A stretch of 64,000 nucleotides of DNA from CAYRML01 sp050942825 (GCA_050942825.1 JBMNOA010000004.1:1-64000); one strand, 5' to 3'. Counted from the first letter of the stretch, positions 35,136-44,087 are shown. The notes: generated from the sequence alone by a model not told the origin. Numbers and translations: made by a program.

Positions 35136-37565
35136 CTATTGTTTATTTTTTTCTTTAAATTGGCGTAAGACATCTACCAATTGTTCTAAATTTTCAACTT
35201 TTGGAAATTCTCCCTGGTAAAGTTCAATATGCTTATAAATCATATCTAATAACGCTTCTTCTGAGGGCGCCACAGGATTATGATTGATATCGACTCCGTT
35301 ATGATCGAGTACCAAGCCCCAACGACCCAAAGAGCAGATTTTCCCTTGGGTAGGCTCTACGCTGACGAGCCAATCGCCGTAGTATGAAAGCTGCACCGGA
35401 CAGGCCTCTGGACAATATGGACATACGGTTTGCACTTTTTCTGTCGGTAGAGGCGGTGTTTTGCCCAAGGGCCAGCGCAAGGTAATAGCTCCGGTAGGAC
35501 AAAAAGATACACAAGCCCCGCAGCCCACGCAATCACTATCTTTAAGCGGCATCATATAGGGCGGTGCAGCCTGAGTATCGAAGCCCCGACCCCAATAGCT
35601 AAGCGCCTCGGCCTGTACCAGATGACGGCAAACATTGATACATAAGCCGCAGAGTATGCACTTGTTCATATTACGCCAGATCGTAGGTTGAGAAGTTTCT
35701 CTGGCATTGATATGGACTTCACCTTTAAATACTTTTCCTTGGGGATTATACTCTTGTAACAGCGGTAATAATTTACATTCATATAAATCATGGCAACCGC
35801 ATTCCAAGCAACGGGAAGCTTCCTGTTGGGCTTCATATTCCGTAAAGGGCAAAGTCACCTCATCAAAAGTATGCTTTCTTTCGTGAGCAGGCAAATAAGC
35901 AGGTTTAACCCTGTTGGCAAGTTTATGAGGGGCAATTTCCTTAGGTTCATAGTCCTCATTGACAACCAGGAAGGGGTTTATAACAGGCCTAATCTCTCCA
36001 GCTAAATAACTGTCGATAACTTTAGCTGCATTTTTGCCATGGGCAATAGCGCTGATAGCAATATCGGGGCCTTTGTTGACAGCATCACCGCCGGCGAAGA
36101 CTCCAGGCAAATTGCTGCAATATGTGCCTTCGTCAACAACAATGGTTTTGCGGCCGGATAGCTCGATATTATCCAAGCCATCGACTGCAACTTTTTGGCC
36201 GATAGCAGCAATAATCCTATCATATCTAACATCATCTACTGCGCCTTCGATAGGTACAGGTCTGGGGCGGCCACTGGCATCAGGTTCGCCCAATTTCATT
36301 TTTTGCAAGGTTAAACCTACTGCGCGTCCGTTTTCTTCTATAACCTTGGTGGGTGCCGTCAGAAAACGCATCCACACACCTTCTTGATCAGCCTCTTTTA
36401 CTTCCCATTTAGCAGCGGGCATTTCTTTGTTAGTACGTCTATAAAGCAGATCTACATGTGAAGCACCTAAACGCAAAGCTGTGCGGGCTGCATCTATGGC
36501 AGTATTACCGCCTCCCACCACAGCCACTTTTTCTCCTTGGCAGGATACTTGGTTTTGTGCAGCCTGAAGCAAAAACTCCAATCCGCCGTAAACACCGGGC
36601 AGATTTTCTCCCTCGCAGCCCAAGGCACTGCTTTTCCAAGCACCGATTGCCAAAAATACGGCATCATAGGCCTCTTTTAACTTGGCTATGGTGATATCTC
36701 GGCCCAGACATTTGTGATAATTTATTTTCAGGCCCATATTTTCTATCAGAGCAATCTCTTTATCTAAAACATCTTTAGGCAGGCGATATTGTGGAATACC
36801 ATAACGCAACATACCACCGGCTTTAGGCATAGATTCAAACATTTCCACTTCATGACCTAATCGCAAAAGGAAATAAGCTGCGGAAAGTCCGGCCGGGCCA
36901 CTACCTACTATGGCAACTTTTTTACCGCTTTTTTCCGCCATAGGAGGTTGATACTGTTGTTCCTGGGCAAGATCCCAGTCACCAGCAAATTGTTTGAGTT
37001 TGGCAATAGATAAGGGCTGACCGGCTAATTCTCTATGACAAATTTCATTGCATTCATCGGAACATGCTTCCGGCAACGGCCAGCATTTAATGGATTTAGC
37101 TCTTCTACGACATTCATCTTCGCAAGGATGCGGACAAATCCTGCCGATACTGGCCGGCAGAGGGTTATCTTCTTTGATCAAACGTATGGCCTCAGCATAG
37201 CGGCCATTGGCAATCAGACCGATATAGCCCTGGCAATCATTATTGGCCGGGCAGGTATTGCGGCAAGGCGGCCTGCAATCTCCTCTGTGATCAGATAAGA
37301 TAAGCTTCAAAGCCATCTCTCTGGATTTGATTATGGCAGGAGTTCTAGTATTGATAACCATACCATCTTCTGCTAAAGTAGCACAGGCACGCACGGCTTT
37401 CGGTCTGCCTTCGATCTCTACCAAACAAAGACCGCAACCACCATACGGTTCCAGATAATGCGTATAACAAAGATTAGGGATCTCGATGCCATTGGCTAAA
37501 GCCACCTGTAAAATATTTTGTCCTTGTTCAAACTCTATGATTTTTCCATCAATTGTCAAGCTCAT
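35136..37565 (-). CDS. NuoG/GltD fusion subunit of an NADH/NADPH/ferredoxin transhydrogenase (Stn-like)
   Basis: 809 aa. Order: [2Fe-2S] ferredoxin domain (C33, C44, C47, C61); a GltD-type cysteine-rich helical domain (C97, C101, C105, C111, then C144, C148, C152); FAD-binding GSGPAGLSA (221-229) and NAD(P)-binding VVGGGNTAIDAA with LLYRR, typical of NADPH-using GltD/NfnB; two [4Fe-4S] sites CILCGLCINVC and CVGCGACVSFC; and a final CPYCPEACPV...ICSLG cluster like the N-terminus of molybdopterin oxidoreductases, but with no catalytic domain after it. With the NuoE and NuoF genes directly upstream this matches the Sporomusa-type (Stn) electron-bifurcating transhydrogenase. Alternative: electron-input module for a hydrogenase or formate dehydrogenase encoded elsewhere. 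Confidence 0.75.
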   Translation of the reverse strand: MSLTIDGKIIEFEQGQNILQVALANGIEIPNLCYTHYLEPYGGCGLCLVEIEGRPKAVRACATLAEDGMVINTRTPAIIKSREMALKLILSDHRGDCRPPCRNTCPANNDCQGYIGLIANGRYAEAIRLIKEDNPLPASIGRICPHPCEDECRRRAKSIKCWPLPEACSDECNEICHRELAGQPLSIAKLKQFAGDWDLAQEQQYQPPMAEKSGKKVAIVGSGPAGLSAAYFLLRLGHEVEMFESMPKAGGMLRYGIPQYRLPKDVLDKEIALIENMGLKINYHKCLGRDITIAKLKEAYDAVFLAIGAWKSSALGCEGENLPGVYGGLEFLLQAAQNQVSCQGEKVAVVGGGNTAIDAARTALRLGASHVDLLYRRTNKEMPAAKWEVKEADQEGVWMRFLTAPTKVIEENGRAVGLTLQKMKLGEPDASGRPRPVPIEGAVDDVRYDRIIAAIGQKVAVDGLDNIELSGRKTIVVDEGTYCSNLPGVFAGGDAVNKGPDIAISAIAHGKNAAKVIDSYLAGEIRPVINPFLVVNEDYEPKEIAPHKLANRVKPAYLPAHERKHTFDEVTLPFTEYEAQQEASRCLECGCHDLYECKLLPLLQEYNPQGKVFKGEVHINARETSQPTIWRNMNKCILCGLCINVCRHLVQAEALSYWGRGFDTQAAPPYMMPLKDSDCVGCGACVSFCPTGAITLRWPLGKTPPLPTEKVQTVCPYCPEACPVQLSYYGDWLVSVEPTQGKICSLGRWGLVLDHNGVDINHNPVAPSEEALLDMIYKHIELYQGEFPKVENLEQLVDVLRQFKEKNKQ

Positions 37566-39328
37566 GACAGCACCTCCCTATCTTTTCCGCTTAAAACTTC
37601 TATAGCTCCAAAAGGACATCGTTCCAAACATTCTCCGCATTTACTGCACTTTTCAGCATCAAGAAAATGCGCTTTTTTCAGCTCTCCCGAAATAGATTTG
37701 GTCGGACAAGCACTTACGCACAAAGTACAACCCTGACATTTATCTTCATCTATACGGTACAGTAGCAAAGCCTGGCATTTTTTGGCGGCACAGTGTTTAT
37801 TTTCTATATGGTCCTTATATTCATCAGCAAAGTATTTCAAAGTAGTCAAAACAGGATTAGGCGCTGTGCCACCCAAAGCACACAAAGAAGCAGTCCTTAC
37901 AAATTGAGCCAATTCGCTCAGATCTTGAAGATCGCTTGCCAAAGCTTTACCCTCCACGATCCTGTTCAATATTTCCAGCATTCTTTTAGTACCGGTACGG
38001 CAAGGCAGACAACGGCCACAGCTCTCATCACTAACAAAGTTCATGAAGAAACGGGCCATCTCCACCATACAGGTAGCCTCATCCATTACTATCATACCGC
38101 CGGAACCCATAATAGCCCCTGTAGCGGACAAACTTTTATATTCAATAGGCGTATCCAACAATTCAGCAGGCAAACACCCTCCCGATGGTCCGCCCATTTG
38201 TACACCTTTGAAAGGTATATCATTTTTGATGCCGCCAGCAATGTCAAAGATTAACTGCCGCAGAGTCATACCCATAGGAACTTCTACCAGACCGCCTCTT
38301 TTAACTTTACCGGCTAAAGCAAACACTTTTGTACCTTTGCTATCCTCCGTGCCCATTGCGGCAAAAGCAGTCCCGCCATTTCTTATTATCCAAGGAACAT
38401 TAGCAAATGTCTCCACATTATTGATACTGGTGGGCATCTTTTGATAACCTTTATGTACAGGATAAGGCGGTTTAGGATAAGGCATGCCCCGCTCTCCGCT
38501 CAAAGAAGCCATCAAAGCAGTTTCTTCGCCGCACACAAAGGCACCGGCGCCTTTGAATAATCTGATATTGAAAGAAAACCCACTGTTACAAATATTTTCA
38601 CCCAAAAAACCTGCTTTATTAGCTTGATCAATAGCTATTTGCAATCTTTTTACAGCCAGGGGATATTCAGCACGGACATAGATAATGCCTTCACTTGATC
38701 CAATAGCATAAGCGGCCAGGATCATGCCTTCTAGTACCCCATGCGGATCGCCTTCCAAAATACTGCGGTCCATAAAAGCACCTGGATCACCCTCGTCGGC
38801 ATTACAGATGACAAACTTTTGCTCACCCGGTGCATCTTTGGCTGCTTGCCATTTCATCCAAGTGGGGAAACCGGCGCCGCCGCGCCCGCGCAAACCTGAT
38901 ACTTTCATTTGTTCAATAATCTGCAGGGGATCTTTTTTTAATGCTTCTTTTAACGCCTCATAGCCTCCAACTTCGATATAGGAATTGATATCCTGCGGAT
39001 CTATATTGCCGCAATTGGCTAAAGCAATGCGAGTTTGTTTATTGATAAAAGCTAAATCTTCTTCGTTAAGTAAATTATTGGTGGGAGTCTGTCCTGCCAG
39101 TATTTCTCGGGCAATTTTGGCTGCGCTTTTGGCATTAAGTCGGCCATAATAGGTAGCATGGCCCTCATCATCAATATATTGCAATAAAGGTTCGGCAAAA
39201 CACATACCATTGCAGCCTACTTTTTGTAAAACCGCATCACTACCGGCCAAAACTTCTCTCAAAGACTCTTCTACAGCGGCAGCCCCGGCTGCCAAACCGC
39301 AACTTCCGTATCCTAATAAAAAACGCAT
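37562..39328 (-). CDS. nuoF: NuoF-like NADH-binding flavoprotein subunit
   Basis: 588 aa. N-terminal thioredoxin-like [2Fe-2S] region with C10, C39 and C43 (one of the usual four cysteines is not seen); NADH/FMN domain GRGGAGFPTWMKW and CNADEGDPGAFMDRS; SLBB region; [4Fe-4S] site ESCGRCLPCRTGTKR; and a C-terminal double ferredoxin (CQGCTLCVSAC, CSKCGECLERC). Oxidises or reduces NAD(H) in the soluble complex. It overlaps the GltD-fusion gene by 4 bp and the NuoE gene by 1 bp. Called NuoF-like by domain only; no complex I membrane genes are nearby. Confidence 0.88.
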   Translation of the reverse strand: MRFLLGYGSCGLAAGAAAVEESLREVLAGSDAVLQKVGCNGMCFAEPLLQYIDDEGHATYYGRLNAKSAAKIAREILAGQTPTNNLLNEEDLAFINKQTRIALANCGNIDPQDINSYIEVGGYEALKEALKKDPLQIIEQMKVSGLRGRGGAGFPTWMKWQAAKDAPGEQKFVICNADEGDPGAFMDRSILEGDPHGVLEGMILAAYAIGSSEGIIYVRAEYPLAVKRLQIAIDQANKAGFLGENICNSGFSFNIRLFKGAGAFVCGEETALMASLSGERGMPYPKPPYPVHKGYQKMPTSINNVETFANVPWIIRNGGTAFAAMGTEDSKGTKVFALAGKVKRGGLVEVPMGMTLRQLIFDIAGGIKNDIPFKGVQMGGPSGGCLPAELLDTPIEYKSLSATGAIMGSGGMIVMDEATCMVEMARFFMNFVSDESCGRCLPCRTGTKRMLEILNRIVEGKALASDLQDLSELAQFVRTASLCALGGTAPNPVLTTLKYFADEYKDHIENKHCAAKKCQALLLYRIDEDKCQGCTLCVSACPTKSISGELKKAHFLDAEKCSKCGECLERCPFGAIEVLSGKDREVLS

Positions 39329-39831
39329 TAACGCTCACTCCCTTCCAGCTCTTTTTGACGCAAATCCTCAATAATTTCAGTAACACGTTCCGGAGTAAGC
39401 TTGCCATATACTTCACCATTGATCATGATGGCAGGAGAAAGGCTGCAACAACCTAAGCAAGCAACCCTTTCCCAACTGAAAAGCCTATCTTGAGACACTC
39501 GGCCTTCCGGTACCCCTACTGCCTTGGCAATAGAGTCGGCAATTTTGGCAGAGTCGTTCACATGGCAGGCTGTACCACTGCAAACTAAGATTTGATATTT
39601 GCCCGGCGGCTCCAGACGGAATTGAGCATAGAAAGTAACAATACCCGTCAATCTTGCCAAGGGGATGTTACAAGTCTTACTAATATGAACTAGAGCCTCT
39701 CGCGGCGAATAACCATATATTTCTTGCATTTGCTGCAAAAGAGCAATCAGATTCATGTCCGATTGCGGAACAGATGATAACAGAGAATCTAAAGGGGTTA
39801 AGTCGATGGCGCTTTCGCTCTGACTTATCAT
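39328..39831 (-). CDS. nuoE: NuoE-like [2Fe-2S] subunit
   Basis: 167-aa thioredoxin-fold ferredoxin. Ligands: C-x4-C in VCSGTACHVN and C-x3-C in CLGCCSLSPA. N-terminal helical domain with LIALLQQMQEIYGYSPREAL. First gene of the three-gene redox operon; ATG start with GGAG eleven bases upstream. TATAAT-like boxes precede it in the 102-bp gap without a clear -35. Confidence 0.9.
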   Translation of the reverse strand: MISQSESAIDLTPLDSLLSSVPQSDMNLIALLQQMQEIYGYSPREALVHISKTCNIPLARLTGIVTFYAQFRLEPPGKYQILVCSGTACHVNDSAKIADSIAKAVGVPEGRVSQDRLFSWERVACLGCCSLSPAIMINGEVYGKLTPERVTEIIEDLRQKELEGSER

Positions 39832-39933
39832 AGTCTCAACAGCTCCTTTTAATTATATTCTTTATTATAAGCCGAACTGTCTCTTCTTAATTGTAATAAC
39901 CGCTAAGTAACAACAATTCAGCTCCCTATGAAG

Positions 39934-40872
39934 TTATTTATGAATAATATCCCTGCCCAAAAGTGCAACGCCGACCGCATTGTCCCCCGCATAATCAGCC
40001 CGGGCAAAATACAGTTCAGCATGGTCATTAAGCTGGGTTAATAATCTCTCTTTTATGATACTGTTAGCCATAACTCCTCCCGCTAACAGCACCTTTTTTA
40101 TTCCGCTTTGTCTGCTGATAAAAATCATGGCTTGGGCCAAGCTGTCGGCAATATTGATCAAAACAGCCCATGCCAGGCGATTAAAGTCCTCGCCCTGATC
40201 CAGCAAGCGTTTAGCAGCGCTTTGGGGTCCGTTAAAATAAATATGGTTTTCTTTTACCGATACAGGCAGCTTGATCGGCGGTCCGGTGGCTTGCCGAGCC
40301 AATTTTTCCAAATGACTGCCGGCGGGAAAAGGTAAACCCATAGCTACACCTATTCTGTCTATATATTGACCGGCGGCTAAATCACTATCACCGATTATAG
40401 TGATAGCAAAAGCCCCCTTTTGCCTTTTTACATGCAGCACCTCTCCGGTACCTCCGGACAGGTGTAAGGCCAAAAACTCCTCCTCATCCAAAGGCTTGTC
40501 CAGTGACCACAAAGCTGCCTGCAAATGGCCTTCTTGATGGCTTGTAGCAGCAAAGGGCACATTGAGGGTATCAGCAAGCATACGTGCAATACTGCCGCCG
40601 ACACGAAAAACCGGCATATAAGATCCCTCCACAGGACGGGGTCTGGTAGAAGCACAAATACCCTTAATCTTTTTGTTATCTACAATTTGATAAACTTGTT
40701 GCAGAAGCTGCGGAAACTGAGCCAAGTGCAAGAAAAGCGCCTGTGATTGAGCCAATCCGCAGGCACCGTCCGGAACTTGCAAAAGTTGGCGGCAATCGGC
40801 CAGCGCAACCCCATTGTAATCAACTATTGCCAAAGATGTAGTGTAACAGCTTGTATCAATACCCAGAATCAC
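39934..40872 (-). CDS. TsaD/Kae1 paralogue (peptidase M22 family)
   Basis: 312 aa, shorter than true TsaD (about 335-340). It has the ASKHA fold start LGIDTSCYTTSLAIV (true TsaD: ETSCDDT), the metal-binding HQEGHL, LSGGTGEVL and LAGGVMANS. The acidic DD of the first motif is replaced by YT. The canonical t6A enzyme is therefore probably elsewhere and the role here is unknown. GTG start; overlaps the nusB end by 17 bp. Confidence 0.8.
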   Translation of the reverse strand: MILGIDTSCYTTSLAIVDYNGVALADCRQLLQVPDGACGLAQSQALFLHLAQFPQLLQQVYQIVDNKKIKGICASTRPRPVEGSYMPVFRVGGSIARMLADTLNVPFAATSHQEGHLQAALWSLDKPLDEEEFLALHLSGGTGEVLHVKRQKGAFAITIIGDSDLAAGQYIDRIGVAMGLPFPAGSHLEKLARQATGPPIKLPVSVKENHIYFNGPQSAAKRLLDQGEDFNRLAWAVLINIADSLAQAMIFISRQSGIKKVLLAGGVMANSIIKERLLTQLNDHAELYFARADYAGDNAVGVALLGRDIIHK

Positions 40873-41326
40873 TCTGTTGTTCTACTCCTTTTTCCTCGTC
40901 TATGCCCTTGATATCTCCCAGATTATTATGGTGAGTTTTTTTAATATTGTCCAAAACAGCATTTACAAAAGAACCCGAATCTTCCGTACTGAATTTTTTT
41001 GCTAATTCAATTGCTTCATTGATGACTATATTTGATTCAGCAGCCTTAGTATCATATTCCAGTTCATAGATAGCTAAACGTAAAATATTTTTATCTACAT
41101 TGGCCAAACGGTCTACATTCCACTCTCTGCTGCGGGAATTGATTAATAAATCAATCTGTTGCATATTTTCCCTGGCTCCCAGAACTAATTTAGCAGCGAA
41201 ATCCTTATTGATCTCCGTCAAATCAGCATTATCTAATGTGACTTGAGCCATCTGCCATTCATTTTGTCCCACATCCAGTTGAAAAAGCATCTGCAGAGCA
41301 GTTTCACGCGCTTTGCGCCTGCTCAT
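40856..41326 (-). CDS. nusB: Transcription antitermination factor NusB
   Basis: RNA-binding helical protein acting in rRNA antitermination; 156 aa. Seen: RKARETALQMLFQLDVGQ, VDRLANVDKNILRLAIYEL, and the conserved NEAIELAKKFSTEDSGSFVN. The C-terminus has about 20 extra acidic residues (GIDEEKGVEQQSDSGY). Start ATG after GGAGGATGAACGA; the earlier TTG is inside the ribosome site. Confidence 0.96.
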   Translation of the reverse strand: MSRRKARETALQMLFQLDVGQNEWQMAQVTLDNADLTEINKDFAAKLVLGARENMQQIDLLINSRSREWNVDRLANVDKNILRLAIYELEYDTKAAESNIVINEAIELAKKFSTEDSGSFVNAVLDNIKKTHHNNLGDIKGIDEEKGVEQQSDSGY

Positions 41327-41344
41327 TCGTTCATCCTCCAATAA

Positions 41345-41569
41345 CTAGTCTTGTTTATTGAATATTTTTTCTACAACCTCTTTAAAATCCACTTTATCAT
41401 CGGATTTTTTGCCCAGATAATATCCTACTAAAATACAAACCAATATTACTACAGCGGCCCAAAAACCACCAGCAACAATACAAATACCAAAAAGAAGGCC
41501 TAAAATTACTCCAATTATTTTGCCTTTATGATTTTCTAACAGATATAACAATAGTTTTGCCCAATCCAT
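41345..41569 (-). CDS. Small integral membrane protein, DUF2273 family
   Basis: 74 aa with one long or two short hydrophobic segments (KIIGVILGLLFGICIVAGGFWAAVV) and a charged C-terminus. DUF2273 proteins are found beside Asp23 and AmaP genes, as here; function unknown, likely part of an envelope-stress assembly. Start ATG with GGGGGG. Confidence 0.85.
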   Translation of the reverse strand: MDWAKLLLYLLENHKGKIIGVILGLLFGICIVAGGFWAAVVILVCILVGYYLGKKSDDKVDFKEVVEKIFNKQD

Positions 41570-41596
41570 AAAAAACCCCCCATTTAGAATCAGCAC

Positions 41597-42169
41597 TTAT
41601 TCCATTTTCATTCCTGGGCTTGCGTTTGTTTTTATGGTATTATCCGGTATAATATTACCGATCAACACTTTCACTTCGGCTACACGTAAACCCGTTATAG
41701 CCTCCAGATATGATTTCACTTCATTTTGCAGGCGGGAAGACAGCTCGGGTACGTTTATTTCATGAGGGACCGAAACCCCCAAAAATAAAGCCACTCCTTC
41801 GGGAACTGCTTTAATCTGGGTCCGAACTTCTTTCACTTCCTCTATATTGGTCACAGATTTTCTGACGATACTATCAATTGCCTGCATACTGATATTGACT
41901 TGCCCATATTCAGCATTGGAAATAGGTACAAGCGTATCTTTTCTTTTGTAATGGAAGGCCACGATTAAGCTAAATACACCCACTATGATAAAAGCGGCTG
42001 CAATAAGCATAGCTATAAAAAAGTTGTATTGACCGAAGAAAAAGTCTTGCAGCACATTTTGCCAGTATTGGGCAATAGTCGCGTTGGTCAAGCAGCCAAC
42101 CATCACAATGCCGATAATAACCAAAAACAAACTCCACAATATCAATAGTATGCGCCTAAGCACGTTCAT
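41597..42169 (-). CDS. amaP: Alkaline shock response membrane anchor protein AmaP
   Basis: 190 aa. Two N-terminal transmembrane helices (about 4-24 and 50-72) and a cytoplasmic Asp23-like domain after AEYGQVNISMQAIDSIV. In Staphylococcus AmaP tethers Asp23 to the membrane. Start ATG with AAGGAGG. Confidence 0.88.
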   Translation of the reverse strand: MNVLRRILLILWSLFLVIIGIVMVGCLTNATIAQYWQNVLQDFFFGQYNFFIAMLIAAAFIIVGVFSLIVAFHYKRKDTLVPISNAEYGQVNISMQAIDSIVRKSVTNIEEVKEVRTQIKAVPEGVALFLGVSVPHEINVPELSSRLQNEVKSYLEAITGLRVAEVKVLIGNIIPDNTIKTNASPGMKME

Positions 42170-42202
42170 ATTTGCTCCTCCTTGAAAAACCAATAATAAA
42201 TA

Positions 42203-42227
42203 GCCGCTACCCTGTTGGAGTAGCGGC
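42203..42227 (-). terminator. Stem-loop between asp23 and amaP
   Basis: GCCGCTAC / GTAGCGGC, 8 bp, with a 9-nt loop. On the minus strand it is followed by TATTTATTATT. Probably lowers amaP expression relative to asp23. Confidence 0.55.
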
Positions 42228-42234
42228 CGCTATA

Positions 42235-42639
42235 TTATACTTCTGGTTTACTAGAAGCCGGATGCCCCTGAGGGAAAGTAACCCCTTGAACATGAATGTT
42301 AACAGCAGAGGCCTGTAATCCCGTCATTGTTTCAACCGCTGTTTTGACGCTTTCTTGTACTTCTTGCGCCACCTTTTGGATAGCTACGCCAAATTCTACT
42401 ATAATATAGATATCAAGCTCAGCCTTTTCTGTACCGACTTCTACTTTAACACCTTTAGTCATATTTTTTTTGCCCAGCATTTCGACAATACCGCCTACAA
42501 CACCGCCGCTCATACCGGCAACCCCTTCTACCTCTATAGCTGCCAGTCCGGCGATCGTTGCTACTACATCATTGGCGATCTTAACGGTGCCGGCACTATC
42601 TACAGCAGTCTCTAAAATAGAGTCTTTTTTGTCGAGCAT
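42235..42639 (-). CDS. asp23: Asp23/Gls24 family envelope stress protein
   Basis: 134 aa. Family core: VKIANDVVATIAGLAAIEVEGVAGM, GVKVEVGTEKAELDIYIIVEFG and VQESVKTAVETMTGL. Abundant cytoplasmic protein linked to cell-envelope stress. Start ATG with AGGAGG; the longer frame upstream overlaps the promoter. Confidence 0.93.
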   Translation of the reverse strand: MLDKKDSILETAVDSAGTVKIANDVVATIAGLAAIEVEGVAGMSGGVVGGIVEMLGKKNMTKGVKVEVGTEKAELDIYIIVEFGVAIQKVAQEVQESVKTAVETMTGLQASAVNIHVQGVTFPQGHPASSKPEV

Positions 42640-42693
42640 TTTTATTCCTCCTTTTTGAGTAATGGAGTACAAAGAAAATTTTGATTTTTTATA

Positions 42694-42722
42694 ATTATAA
42701 CAGATATACACCCAAATAACAA
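42694..42722 (-). promoter_or_regulatory. Sigma-A promoter of asp23
   Basis: Minus strand TTGTTA (42722-42717), 17-bp spacer, TATAAT (42699-42694). It would drive asp23-amaP-DUF2273-nusB and the TsaD paralogue. The rest of the 186-bp gap after spoIIIAH shows no clear terminator. Confidence 0.65.
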
Positions 42723-42825
42723 TAATATAAACAATCTTTAGTTGGTATTTATTACATTATACCATCTATCTTTTACCTGGCTTATGTTGTCTAGGCATAA
42801 AAATCGATTCTCTCAAAAATACTCT

Positions 42826-43380
42826 TTATTTTTCTCTGGTAATAATGACAACATTTTCAAAACCGATTCCTGTCACGCCATCTACAAGTTCTGCAATCTT
42901 CCCTGAAGATTTCTCATCTACTTGTGCGTCAAGAACCACAGTCACTTTGTCCTCTTGGATAAACACAGCCGCATCAGGGAAATTCTTAGCTGCCAATAAT
43001 GTTTCTATCAGTAACTCTTGTTCCATGTTTTTGGCAATGACGATCTCGGCTTCTTGCGCAGATTTTTTAGTCTCTGTATCGGAGTTGGGATTATCTATAA
43101 TAGATTGCAAAAGCTCCAAAGATTCGCCGCGCACCTTTTCTCTTTCGATGCGGTAATCATCATAAAAATTATCAGCGCTGTTCTTATTAGCCGTAATATC
43201 ATTACCGGCTGTTCTTTCATCCACCGACCCCTCTTGACCAACGACCTCCAAGGTATCGGGATTGCCACCCAGTTCATCCAAAACACCTTTTTGCGATACA
43301 TCATAAACCAAAAAGGCTAAGCAAGCGATACAAAGAACGAATACCCATTTTTTTGCGGATGATTTGCCTGATTTCTTCAT
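42826..43380 (-). CDS. spoIIIAH: Stage III sporulation protein AH
   Basis: 184 aa mother-cell membrane protein; extracellular part binds SpoIIQ of the forespore in the feeding-tube channel. One N-terminal transmembrane helix (KKWVFVLCIACLAFLVYDV) and a ring-forming EscJ/PrgK-like domain in the C-terminal half (ELLIETLLAAKNFPDAAVF). Last gene of the spoIIIA operon. Confidence 0.93.
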   Translation of the reverse strand: MKKSGKSSAKKWVFVLCIACLAFLVYDVSQKGVLDELGGNPDTLEVVGQEGSVDERTAGNDITANKNSADNFYDDYRIEREKVRGESLELLQSIIDNPNSDTETKKSAQEAEIVIAKNMEQELLIETLLAAKNFPDAAVFIQEDKVTVVLDAQVDEKSSGKIAELVDGVTGIGFENVVIITREK

Positions 43381-43409
43381 ATTATAACCTCCTTTATTAT
43401 CTCTTATAA

Positions 43410-44087
43410 CTAATTTCCTTCTACAATATTAATTCTATGTGCTGATACTCCTAAAAGACCTTGAACCGCGTTAAACAGCTGACTGCGAACTTTAGAATCA
43501 CCGGCCCCTTTAGATACTACTAATACCCCTTTGATCTTAGGCATATATTCTTTTACCAATACCGGTTCACCGTTTTGTTGCGCCAAAGAAGTCTTTTCTT
43601 GACTATCTATGCTTTTACGGTCACTTTCCGATGTGCCGGCGCTTGCTTCTATTGTCGTACTGTCCGTAGTTTCTCTATCCAAAGCATATTCGGATTCCGC
43701 ACCATATTCAAAAGTAACGGCTACGCTCACGGTTTCTGCTCCTTTAATTCTTGCCAATACTTCCTCCAGTCTTCTTTCCAGCATAGCTTCGCTATTACGG
43801 TATTCACTATCCTGAGAAACTATACTGCCGGCGTTGACCGATGGTTTTTTGTTTCTTGTATCGTGAGATACAACATTCATAAAGATTAAGCCGACCACCA
43901 AAACAGCTCCCAATTTAAAGAGCAGCTCTTTTTCTTTTTTTCGCCAATTCCCGGGCCAGAAGCGACTCTCAAACGAAAAACCTTTACTGGTGCTTTTTTT
44001 GTCCTGCTCATTTATTGTTCCGTCTGTTGAATCAGATGTATTATTCAGTCTCTCCTCTTCATTGGCTATCTCCTTTTCCTTGATCAT
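43410..44087 (-). CDS. spoIIIAG: Stage III sporulation protein AG
   Basis: 225 aa; one transmembrane helix (about 55-75, LLFKLGAVLVVGLIFMNVV) and a ring-building domain (ARIKGAETVSVAVTFEYGAE; IKGVLVVSKGAGDSKVRSQL). Start ATG after GGAGGTG; overlaps the spoIIIAF end by 29 bp. Confidence 0.93.
   Translation of the reverse strand: MIKEKEIANEEERLNNTSDSTDGTINEQDKKSTSKGFSFESRFWPGNWRKKEKELLFKLGAVLVVGLIFMNVVSHDTRNKKPSVNAGSIVSQDSEYRNSEAMLERRLEEVLARIKGAETVSVAVTFEYGAESEYALDRETTDSTTIEASAGTSESDRKSIDSQEKTSLAQQNGEPVLVKEYMPKIKGVLVVSKGAGDSKVRSQLFNAVQGLLGVSAHRINIVEGN

Noticed and set aside
35136..39831. Part of respiratory complex I
   Set aside because: Only NuoE/NuoF-like and a GltD-fused chain are present; no membrane or quinone-site subunits and no NuoB/C/D/I.
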